From contig JAGYJE010000002.1 in the NCBI GenBank assembly GCA_018402305.1, forward strand, positions 62,001 through 126,000: a stretch of DNA of 64,000 nucleotides, written 5' to 3'. The position numbers were made by a program, and so were the translations under genes. Below the pieces are notes generated by a model. That model was not told the DNA's origin and did no database searches. It worked only from the letters and a program-made list of their open reading frames with translations. This DNA comes from Puniceicoccaceae bacterium (GTDB taxonomy: Bacteria > Verrucomicrobiota > Verrucomicrobiia > Opitutales > Coraliomargaritaceae). The stretch's first letter is position 1, and each line of letters starts with the position of its first letter. This document shows positions 16,745 through 24,488 of this stretch, piece after piece.

Positions 16745-18133
16745 ATGAAACACCCGAACATTCTCTACATTCTCGTCGACGACCTCGGCTACGGCGATTT
16801 CAGCTGCTTCAACGGCGGTCTCAACGAAACCCCGCACCTCGACCGGCTGATGCGCGAGAGTCTTTGTTTTTCGCAGCACTACACCAGCTCGCCCGTCTGC
16901 AACCCCTCGCGGGCGTCGCTCCTGACCGGGCGTTACCCGCAACGGACCGGTTCGATTGACACCCTGGAGTGGCGCGGGCTGGAGCGTCTCGATCTGGGCG
17001 AGGTCACCCTCGCGGATGTGCTCCAACAGGCGGGCTACCGTACCGGGCTGATCGGCAAGTGGCACCTCGGCGCCTTCGACCCCCGCTACAAACCGGAGCG
17101 GCGCGGCTTCGAGGAGGCGGTCTGCTTCCGCGGCGGGATGCACGACTACTACGACTGGCGCTTGGAGTCGGGTGACCGGGTGGTCCGGGCCGACGGACGC
17201 TACCTGACGGATTACTGGACGGATGAAGCGATCGAATTCCTCGAGCGCCCGCGCCGCGAGCCCTTCTTTCTGCACCTCACTTACAACGCGCCCCACACCC
17301 CGCTGCAGGCACCGGAGGAAGACATGGCGGTCTTCGCCGACCGCCACGAACTGGAACCGGCCGTGCGCACCCTCTACGCCATGATTCGCAACCTGGACCG
17401 GAACATCGGTCGCCTGATGGAGCGACTCGAAACGCTGGGCCTCGACGAGAACACCCTTGTCGTTTTTTCCAGCGACAACGGCCCCCAATTTGGTGCTGAA
17501 GACGGCACTGGCTGCCTCGACCGCTTCAATTGCCAGCTGCACGGCTCCAAAGGCTCGACCTACGAGGGCGGCATCCGCGTGCCCGCCATCGTCCGCTGGC
17601 CCGCGGGCCTCGGCACCGCGCCGCGCCGCGACGACGCCTTTCTCCACATGGCGGACTGGTTCCCCACCCTGCTCAGCCTGGCCGGCGTGCCTATCCCCCG
17701 GACGCTCAAATTGGACGGCATCGACCAGAGCTCTGTGCTGCGGGGGGAGTCCGGCCAGGTCAATCCCGAGCGCTGCTGGCAGTGGAACCGCTACAGTCCG
17801 AAAATTGAATACAACGCGGCCATCCGCGACGGCGACTGGAAGCTCGTCCGCCCCTATGTTCCGGAAGCTTTCGAGGTGCCTGACATCCACTGGCTGGAGC
17901 GCTCCATGTATGAGCCGGAGTATTTTATGGAGAACGGCATCCTGACGGACCCGCCGCCCGAGGTGGATCTGCCGGCTCCGCCCCCGGTCGAGCTCTACGA
18001 TCTGAAAAACGACCCCCTGGAGCAGCACGACCTGTCGACTCAGCACCCCGACCGCGTCCGCCGGTTGGAGGCCAAGCTTCTTGCCTGGTTCGAAGATGTT
18101 TGCGAAGACCTCGCGCGGACGAAACGGGATTGA
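16745..18133 (+). CDS. Sulfatase without an evident signal peptide
   Basis: 462 aa from ATG 16745, whose first residues MKHPNILYILVDDLGYGD go straight into the metal-binding motif (Asp12-Asp13), leaving no room for a signal peptide. Modification motif CNPSR at 52-56, GKWHLG and SSDNGPQ follow. This is a full-length S1 sulfatase. The absence of an export signal suggests a cytoplasmic or otherwise exported enzyme acting on imported sulfated oligosaccharides, unlike the five other sulfatases here. An upstream ATG at 16613 would add 44 non-conserved residues and read the regulon motif as protein. Confidence 0.9.
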   Translation: MKHPNILYILVDDLGYGDFSCFNGGLNETPHLDRLMRESLCFSQHYTSSPVCNPSRASLLTGRYPQRTGSIDTLEWRGLERLDLGEVTLADVLQQAGYRTGLIGKWHLGAFDPRYKPERRGFEEAVCFRGGMHDYYDWRLESGDRVVRADGRYLTDYWTDEAIEFLERPRREPFFLHLTYNAPHTPLQAPEEDMAVFADRHELEPAVRTLYAMIRNLDRNIGRLMERLETLGLDENTLVVFSSDNGPQFGAEDGTGCLDRFNCQLHGSKGSTYEGGIRVPAIVRWPAGLGTAPRRDDAFLHMADWFPTLLSLAGVPIPRTLKLDGIDQSSVLRGESGQVNPERCWQWNRYSPKIEYNAAIRDGDWKLVRPYVPEAFEVPDIHWLERSMYEPEYFMENGILTDPPPEVDLPAPPPVELYDLKNDPLEQHDLSTQHPDRVRRLEAKLLAWFEDVCEDLARTKRD

Positions 18134-18360
18134 GCGAAGTTTGCGGTTGGACATGGAATCGGTGGATCACGCGCACGATTCCAATGACGATTTTGCCGGC
18201 GTAGCTGGAATCGCCTCGCACCGTAGGTGGGTTGTCCCGCTAAGACCTTGAACCGGGACCCCTTGAGTCGGTGTAGGGGGAGGGTAAAGCTCTTTTTTCG
18301 ACGGTATGGGGTAAAAGAAAACTTGAATCGAGCTAAAATCGCACTAAATTAAGACCTATT
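18134..18360. other. Intergenic gap with REP-like piece
   Basis: 227 bp between the sulfatase and the antitoxin. A short ACCGTAGGTGGGTTG piece at about 18220-18234 is a truncated copy of the dispersed REP-like family. No gene recognised. Confidence 0.5.
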
Positions 18361-18612
18361 ATGAGTCCTATATTAAGTGCCTATTCTGCCAGTATTTCTG
18401 AATTAAAAAAGAACCCTAGTAAGCTGATTGAGCGGGCTGGGGGTGAATCTGTGGCGATCCTAAACCACAATAAACCAACGGCTTACCTAATCCCGGCAGA
18501 GACTTTTGAGTGGATCAGCAACATGATCGAGGATCAGGAACTGCGAGAGATTATCGAGCAAAGAGAAGAAGAAAAAGCACAAGCCAGGGAAATCAGTCTC
18601 GATGAGCTATAA
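18361..18612 (+). CDS. Type II antitoxin, Phd/YefM family
   Basis: 83 aa. The N-terminus MSPILSAYSASISELKKNPS is the DNA-binding Phd/YefM fold (SISELKKNP and AILNHNKPTAYLIP are typical), and the acidic C-terminus would wrap the toxin. It normally represses its own operon and neutralises the RelE-type partner. It overlaps the toxin gene by 11 bp, which couples translation. The pair sits directly before the 105-bp tandem array. Confidence 0.92.
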   Translation: MSPILSAYSASISELKKNPSKLIERAGGESVAILNHNKPTAYLIPAETFEWISNMIEDQELREIIEQREEEKAQAREISLDEL

Positions 18613-18904
18613 GCTGAAATTTCTTCCGAGCGCACTGAAAGAATGGAATAAGATCGGCTCCACGATACGCGATCAGCTTAAAAAGAAGTTAAAAGAGAGG
18701 CTGGAGCATCCCAAGGTATCAGCAGATCGTCTGCACGGTTTTCAAAACCACTACAAAATAAAATTAAGGTCATCTGGTTACAGACTGGTCTATGAGGTCG
18801 AAAATGAAACGGTTTCAGTCATCGTGATCACAGTCGGAAAGCGTGAGCGTTCCAGTGTTTACATCAAGGCAGCAAGACGATCGAGAAGACCCACCCAGAC
18901 GTAG
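18602..18904 (+). CDS. RelE/ParE-superfamily toxin
   Basis: 100 aa. Has the RelE-type core LKFLPSALKEWNKI and the C-terminal strand pair GYRLVYEVENETVSVIVITV followed by GKRERSSVY, the common end of RelE ribosome-dependent mRNA interferases. Upstream antitoxin is Phd/YefM. The last 10 residues or so extend beyond the family core. Chromosomal type II module, accessory. Confidence 0.93.
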   Translation: MSYKLKFLPSALKEWNKIGSTIRDQLKKKLKERLEHPKVSADRLHGFQNHYKIKLRSSGYRLVYEVENETVSVIVITVGKRERSSVYIKAARRSRRPTQT

Positions 18905-18934
18905 GAGGGCATGGTTTCAGCGGGTTGCTTGAAC

Positions 18935-19970
18935 ATGCGGATAACGAGAACGGCGACGAGAACGGATTACGAGTGGAGTTTTTTTAATCGTCCACCAATC
19001 TCAGGCCGCTATCGTCAAACCGATATAGACTACGGGGAAATCCGAATACGAAAACGGCGACGAGAACGGGTTACGAGTGGAGTTTTTTCAATCGTCCACC
19101 TATCTCGTCGCCGCTATCATCAAACCGAAATGGACTACGGGGAAATCGGAATACGAGAACGGCGACGAGAACGGATTACGAGTAGCGTTTTTTTAATCGT
19201 CCACCTATCTCGTCGCCGCTATCATCAAACCGAAATGGACTACGGGGAAATCGGTCTACGAGAACGGCGACGAGAACGGGTTACGAGTGGATTTTTTAAA
19301 ATCGTCCACCAATCTCGTCGCCGCTATCGTCAAGCCGATATAGACTACGGGGAAATCCCAATACGAGAACGGCGACGAGAGCGGATTACGAGTGGATTTT
19401 TTTTAATCGTCCACCTATCTCGTCGCCGCTATCGTCAAACCGATATAGACTACAGGTAAATCGGTCTACGAGAACGGCGACGAGAACGGTTTACGAGTGG
19501 AGTTTTTTCAATCGTCCACCAATCTCGTCGCCGCTATCGTCAAGCCGATATAGACTACGGGTAAATCGGTCTACGAGAACGGCGACGAGAGCGGGTTACG
19601 AGTGGAGTTTTTTTCAATCGTCCACCTATCTCGTCGCCGCTATCGTCAAACCGATATAGACTACAGGTAAATCGGTATACGAGAACGGCGACGAGAACGG
19701 ATTACGAGTGGATTTTTTAAAATCGTCCACCAATCTCGTCGCCGCTATCGTCAAGCCGATATAGACTACGGGTAAATCGGTCTACGAGAACGGCGACGAG
19801 AGCGGGTTACGAGTGGAGTTTTTTTCAATCGTCCACCTATCTCGTCGCCGCTATCGTCAAACCGATATGGACTAAGGGGAAATCGGACAACGAGAACGGC
19901 GACGAGAACGGGTTACGAGTGGAGTTTCTCAATCGTCCACCTATCTCGTCGCCGCTATCGTCAACTGAGG
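18935..19970. repeat. Tandem array, ten copies of a 105-bp unit
   Basis: The CGTCCACC block recurs at 18989, 19093, 19198, 19303, 19408, 19513, 19619, 19724, 19830 and 19934, spacing 104-106 bp. Each unit contains CGAGAACGGCGACGAGA and TCTCGTCGCCG, which are inverted, and an ACCGAT/ATCGGT pair inside, so every unit can fold as a long stem around ACTACGG. Copies differ by single bases and poly-T length. Not CRISPR: no short direct repeat with unique spacers. Related units occur in reverse at 47760-47950. Confidence 0.92.
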
Positions 19971-20034
19971 CTGCGCCTACAGCTGTCTTCACATCTGCGC
20001 CCGTAACAGAAGCGTATCCAGAACCGCCGCCAGG

Positions 20035-21924
20035 TTAATGCCGTGCGCTCCAGCGCAAATCCCGGAAAACTGGATCCGCACCCTGCCAGTGGCCTCCAAA
20101 GGTGAGGTGTTGCTTACCCTTGCGGTTAAGGTTTTCACCGGGACTGAAACGGAGTTGATAAATCCCGGAAAAATCGCGCAGGGGCGCTCCCTCCGCGTCC
20201 TTGAAATCAGCCGCGGCCAGCTGAACGGACTCCCATTCGGAGCGGCCTTTCAAGGAAACTTCAGCGATAGCATCATCGATCCGCACCACCAGAGTATTCG
20301 CCGCCTCGCTGGCGACCTCGAAGGCAAGCGTGGCGCTCTCCGGAGCATGCCATTGCGGATCGTAGACCTTATGGGTGCTGCGGGCCCAACCCTCGCGGTA
20401 GTTGAACCACTCCTTTTCCCACTCCCCTTCAAAGTCTTCGATCTGTAATTCAGGCTGGAGCGTGGCCTGCACGCCGGTCGCCTCAAGCTGCGCCGACGTG
20501 AGCAGCTCCGGCAGAGAGGAGAGCACGAACCGATCACTGGTGCCCAGACGGTAATAATAGCCGGCCGAGGTCACCGGCTCTTCCAGGGCGTAGGTGACAC
20601 TGGCATAGACCCAGAGCGGCAGATCGGTCGAAATCAACGGCAGTTCAGCCACCCATTCCTTCCCGTTACGTTCCGCCCCCGCGTGACGCCAAAAACGGCT
20701 GACGGTGTTTTTCCGGTCGTCCGGCGCGCCATCGATCTGGCCTTGCTGCGTGTAAAACACATCCACATCCAGAATGGGTTTCGACGCATCGACTTGCACG
20801 CTGGCGGAAGGCACTCCCGAGGAAGTGTCCAAATCCAGATCCAATCGCGGTGTCTCGGGAAAGGCGAAGCTGCCTTTCAGCTCCTGATCGAACCACAGCT
20901 GGCTGGCCACCTCATACTCCGCGGTGTCCTGGTGGTTGTGGTGTGGCGCACTGGTGATCCGCCATTCGTCGGTGCGAAGGGCCTCCACCGCAGCGGGCAG
21001 GTCGTCGATCCGCCCATGGAAATCATTGGACGGGGAGAGAAAGAGAATCGGGCGGGAGATCTTCTTCAGACTCGTTTCGTCACCCACCGTGTTGCGAAAG
21101 AGCGGATCGGTGTTGTCGCGATCACTGATCCCGCCGCAGGAGGGGGCCGCCGCTTTCACGCGGTCATCTGCCGCGGTTGTCAACACCGTTAACTTACCGC
21201 CCATCGAATGCCCGTAAACCCCGAGTCGGTTCCCGTCGACCTCGGGCTGTTGCTCCAGAAAGGTCAACGCCCGGCGCGCCGCCATGGTGCTGAGAAACCA
21301 GGAATTATTTCGCGGCGACCGGACCGGATCGAGAGTCCACTCGGCTCCCGGAGGAATGCTGACAAACGGATGCGGGCGATCGCCGTATCGGGACGGCGCA
21401 TGGTAGCCGTCCAGCGCGCCCCAGTCGGTCGTCAGCTTGTAGTTCGGGTCCTCTGTTTTGTTCTCCCAAAACAGCTTCACCTCCGCAGGCGAGACCCTGT
21501 AGTCCGGGGCCGAGATACGACCCGCCCAGGCAATTGAAATCGTCGCGTAGCCGCGCTTGGCATTGGCCAGACAGGCTTGGTAGTCCGCGTATTGACCGCC
21601 GCCGTGGATATTGACCAAACCCGGCAGATTTTTTCCCCCTTTGGGATAGCCATAGATTGCGGCGACCATCGCCTTCTCCCCTTTGAAGACACCCACCCGG
21701 TAGCGGAGAACCTGAAGCACAACGTCCTCCTGTTCCCACTCGTGGAGGATTTCGACATCCAGCGGTTCGGCCCGCGGATCGAAGTCGGCCCACAGCTCGG
21801 CATGGGTTTCGGGCGCTTCGCCGTTTTGCAGGGGCGGTAAGGTTTCGCCCTGCATGATTGACGTAGGCAACAGGAGCACGAGGGCAAGGAAGGGGTAGAT
21901 GGGCAATTTCATGGGTAACAGCAT
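20035..21924 (-). CDS. Secreted alpha/beta-hydrolase with C-terminal beta module
   Basis: 629 aa if started at 21924 (MLLPMKLPIYPF); ATG 21912 is equally plausible and starts the signal peptide (cleavage near MQGETL). Hydrolase motifs: GLVNIHGGGQ oxyanion region, GHSMGG nucleophile, LSPSNDFHG acid region and PHHNHQD likely His. A long C-terminal part contains a carbohydrate-binding-like beta domain (EDFEGEWEKEWF onward). Acetyl xylan esterase-like; it is a paralogue of the 50714 gene, with the same domain order and overall size. It diverges from the GH31 gene, with a shared motif copy at 21978-21991. Confidence 0.85.
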   Translation of the reverse strand: MLLPMKLPIYPFLALVLLLPTSIMQGETLPPLQNGEAPETHAELWADFDPRAEPLDVEILHEWEQEDVVLQVLRYRVGVFKGEKAMVAAIYGYPKGGKNLPGLVNIHGGGQYADYQACLANAKRGYATISIAWAGRISAPDYRVSPAEVKLFWENKTEDPNYKLTTDWGALDGYHAPSRYGDRPHPFVSIPPGAEWTLDPVRSPRNNSWFLSTMAARRALTFLEQQPEVDGNRLGVYGHSMGGKLTVLTTAADDRVKAAAPSCGGISDRDNTDPLFRNTVGDETSLKKISRPILFLSPSNDFHGRIDDLPAAVEALRTDEWRITSAPHHNHQDTAEYEVASQLWFDQELKGSFAFPETPRLDLDLDTSSGVPSASVQVDASKPILDVDVFYTQQGQIDGAPDDRKNTVSRFWRHAGAERNGKEWVAELPLISTDLPLWVYASVTYALEEPVTSAGYYYRLGTSDRFVLSSLPELLTSAQLEATGVQATLQPELQIEDFEGEWEKEWFNYREGWARSTHKVYDPQWHAPESATLAFEVASEAANTLVVRIDDAIAEVSLKGRSEWESVQLAAADFKDAEGAPLRDFSGIYQLRFSPGENLNRKGKQHLTFGGHWQGADPVFRDLRWSARH

Positions 21925-21977
21925 AGGATATTTTAAGGGAAACAGGTATCCCGCATCTACGGGATGGACAATTTAGT

Positions 21978-21991
21978 GTTTCCTATTAACA
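21978..21991. promoter_or_regulatory. Regulon motif copy in divergent gap
   Basis: GTTTCCTATTAACA has a perfect right half (TATTAACA). It lies between divergent starts at 21924 (esterase) and 22030 (GH31), 54 bp and 39 bp away, and could serve both. Its position inside a longer in-frame extension of the GH31 frame argues for the start at 22030. Confidence 0.5.
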
Positions 21992-22029
21992 TCGAGATCC
22001 GCAATATCCGTTTGACAACATCAAAACCC

Positions 22030-24267
22030 ATGTTCCTCCCTCAACACCACCTCCCCGCCTCGGCAAGCTGCCTTCTCCTCGCACTGCAACTGACCTGCCT
22101 CACCGGCAGCGCGAACGAACCGTCCTCTCCCCAACCCGATCCCACCCTCATGCATCATCTCCAAGCTGTGGACGACTGGCATCCGATTGCCTCGGGAATC
22201 TGGACATCGACGATCGGCGAGACCGCCGGGGAACTCCGCTACACCGATCTTGCCGCCGAAGCGCCCCGCCTCGAGCGCATCAACGAACTCCCGGATCGCC
22301 CGTTTCCCTTCGCACCGGGGACGGTCCAATACTCCCTGAACGACGACGGGCGGATCATGGTCCGCATCCCCTGCGAGCCGGATGAGACCCTTTACGGCTT
22401 CGGCCTCCAACTGGATGGTATCAATCAGACCGGCAAGGTTCTGGATCTTAAGGTCGACCACTGGGGGAAGGGGCGCACGCATGCGCCGGTGCCCTTTTAC
22501 CTGAGCTCGCGTGGCTACGGGGTCTTCTTCAACACGGCCCGCTACCTGACCGTTCACAGCAAGATCAGTAACCGCAAGGATGCCGCGCAACGCCCGCCCG
22601 AAGTGGACCGCAACCCGCCGCCCTCACAGGTCGCGGCGCAGCCGGGCCCCTGGCAGGCGCAGCCGCCTGGGGATGCCGTCGAATGCAATCTCCGTGCCGA
22701 CGGCGTGGAGATCGTGGTCTTTTCCGGCGACTCTTTGCTCGAGGTCGTGCAACGCTACAATCTCTACGCCGGCGGGGGTACCCTGCCCCCGCTCTGGGGC
22801 CTTGGCTTCTGGCACCGGGTGCACGCCCACTACGATGCGGCCCAGGTCCGCGCGGAGGTCGAGGCCTTTGCCGAAAACGAGTGCCCGCTCGACGTGGTAG
22901 GCCTTGAACCGGGCTGGATGAACCAGTCCTACCCCTGCACCTTCGAGTGGCAGACGGAACGTTTCCCCGACCCGGCCGCCTTGACCGGGGAGTTGCTCGA
23001 TCAGGGCATCCGCCTCAACCTCTGGGAAAACCCCTACCTCTCACAGCAGAGCCGTCTCTACGAAGCGATGTATCCCTTGTCCGGCTCCCATTTGGTCTGG
23101 CTGGGGATCGTTCCCGACTATACCCTGCCGGAAGCGCGGAAGCTGCTGATCGGGCAACACAAGGAAGACCACTTCGACATCGGCATCAGCGGCTACAAGA
23201 TCGACGAGGTGGACGGCTACGATGTCTGGCTGTGGCCGGATCATGCCACCTTCCCCTCCGGCACCGCCGCCGAGCTGATGCGCCAAACCTACGGCATGCA
23301 ACTGCAGCAGGTGCTCTACTCCGATCTGTTCAAGGCCAACAACCAGCGCACCTACGGGCTGGTCCGCGCCTCCAACGGGGCGGCCTCCGCCTACCCCTTC
23401 GTCCTGTATTCGGACTCCTACGACCACGGGGAATACATCACCGCTATTTCCTCGGCCAGCCTCTCCGGCGTGCAATGGACGCCGGAGGTCCGTTCGGCGG
23501 AATCCGCCCGCGAGTGGCTCAACCGCATGCAGACGGTTTGCTTTTCCCCCATGGCCAAGCTCAATGGCTGGGCCTCGAGCACGCAGCCCTGGAGCTTTCC
23601 CGAGGTCTACCCCGCCGTTCGGGAGGCGATCGAGCTGCGCATGCGCCTGCTCCCCTACCTCTACAGCGCCTACGCCCGCTACCAACAGGATGGCATCCCG
23701 CCCTTCCGCGCCATGATCCTGGAGGAATCGTATCAGCCGACCGGTAAGGTCGTGGGTGGCGAACTGGACGGCGAAACCAACCCCTACGCGCTGGCCAGGA
23801 CCGTCGAGAAAACCGATCAATTCATGTTCGGTCCCTCGATCCTGGTCGCGCCTTTCTACGAAGAGCAAGCGCTCGAGCGCAGCGTCGTCCTGCCCGCGGG
23901 CAACTGGTATGACTTCTACACCGGCGCGTTCGCCGGCAATGGCGAGACCATTCGCGTCACCGCCGAAGCCCTGCAGGACCGCATCCCCCTCTTCGTCAAG
24001 GATGGAGGCGTCATACCCATGCTGGCAGAGCCCGTCCGGCAAACGAAAGAGGCCCGCGGAGCCGCCCTGATCGTGCGGCATTACGGCGAACAGCCGGGCA
24101 TCTTCGACCTCTACGAAGACGATGCGGAAACCTTCGACTACCAGGCCGGCGAATATCGCTTTCGCCGGATTCGCGTCGATGCCGACGGCCAGAGCGAGGT
24201 GGAACTCACCGGCGACGGCCCCGCCCTCTTTGGCCCGATCATCGAAACCCGGCTGATGTCGCCTTAG
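22030..24267 (+). CDS. Secreted glycoside hydrolase family 31
   Basis: 745 aa. Signal peptide within the first 28 residues. The GH31 N-terminal beta-sandwich leads into LYGFGLQLDGINQTGK (121-136); the barrel contains PLDVVGLEPGWMNQ (286-299), RLNLWENPYL (328-337), nucleophile motif GYKIDEVDGYD (388-398, Asp392) and acid/base region LYSDSYDHGEY (459-469). C-terminal beta domains include FGPSILVAPF and FVKDGGVIPM. GH31 enzymes cleave alpha-linked glucose, xylose or galactose residues; the exact one cannot be told. Chosen start: an upstream in-frame ATG at 21964 would translate the regulon motif and lacks a signal peptide. Confidence 0.93.
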   Translation: MFLPQHHLPASASCLLLALQLTCLTGSANEPSSPQPDPTLMHHLQAVDDWHPIASGIWTSTIGETAGELRYTDLAAEAPRLERINELPDRPFPFAPGTVQYSLNDDGRIMVRIPCEPDETLYGFGLQLDGINQTGKVLDLKVDHWGKGRTHAPVPFYLSSRGYGVFFNTARYLTVHSKISNRKDAAQRPPEVDRNPPPSQVAAQPGPWQAQPPGDAVECNLRADGVEIVVFSGDSLLEVVQRYNLYAGGGTLPPLWGLGFWHRVHAHYDAAQVRAEVEAFAENECPLDVVGLEPGWMNQSYPCTFEWQTERFPDPAALTGELLDQGIRLNLWENPYLSQQSRLYEAMYPLSGSHLVWLGIVPDYTLPEARKLLIGQHKEDHFDIGISGYKIDEVDGYDVWLWPDHATFPSGTAAELMRQTYGMQLQQVLYSDLFKANNQRTYGLVRASNGAASAYPFVLYSDSYDHGEYITAISSASLSGVQWTPEVRSAESAREWLNRMQTVCFSPMAKLNGWASSTQPWSFPEVYPAVREAIELRMRLLPYLYSAYARYQQDGIPPFRAMILEESYQPTGKVVGGELDGETNPYALARTVEKTDQFMFGPSILVAPFYEEQALERSVVLPAGNWYDFYTGAFAGNGETIRVTAEALQDRIPLFVKDGGVIPMLAEPVRQTKEARGAALIVRHYGEQPGIFDLYEDDAETFDYQAGEYRFRRIRVDADGQSEVELTGDGPALFGPIIETRLMSP

Positions 24268-24488
24268 GGCACTTCCGGATACCCTTTAGGCATCGTAATC
24301 GTAGTCCTACTCATGTTCGTCATCGCCCCTCAGCTCCGCAACACATCGGTTGGCGCAGAAACGTTCTCGATCGTAGGTGGGTTGGCTCTGCCGCCCACCA
24401 CCCAGCCCGACTTCGAAGTGCATCCTCTACAATCATCGGTTCATGTCTTGGCCAAAATGCATCGATTACGATTACGATTACGAGAACG
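24268..24488. repeat. Intergenic repeat cluster with GATTACGA hairpin
   Basis: Contains a REP-like piece (GTAGGTGGGTTGGCTCTGCC near 24374), a block GCCCCTCAGCTCCGCAACAC near 24327 with a homologue near 30170, and ATGCATCG...CGATGCAT flanking three ATTACG units just before the histidine kinase start at 24489. The last palindrome may lie in the 5-prime region of the transcript. Confidence 0.7.

Noticed and set aside
18911..19459. 182-aa open frame with 35-aa repeats (RRRER...) across the tandem array
   Set aside because: It is a by-product of a 105-bp repeat whose length is a multiple of three; poly-T changes break the frame further along, and no start signal is present.
18935..19970. Tandem array as a CRISPR locus
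   Set aside because: Whole 105-bp units are repeated with no unique spacers, and no cas genes are near.
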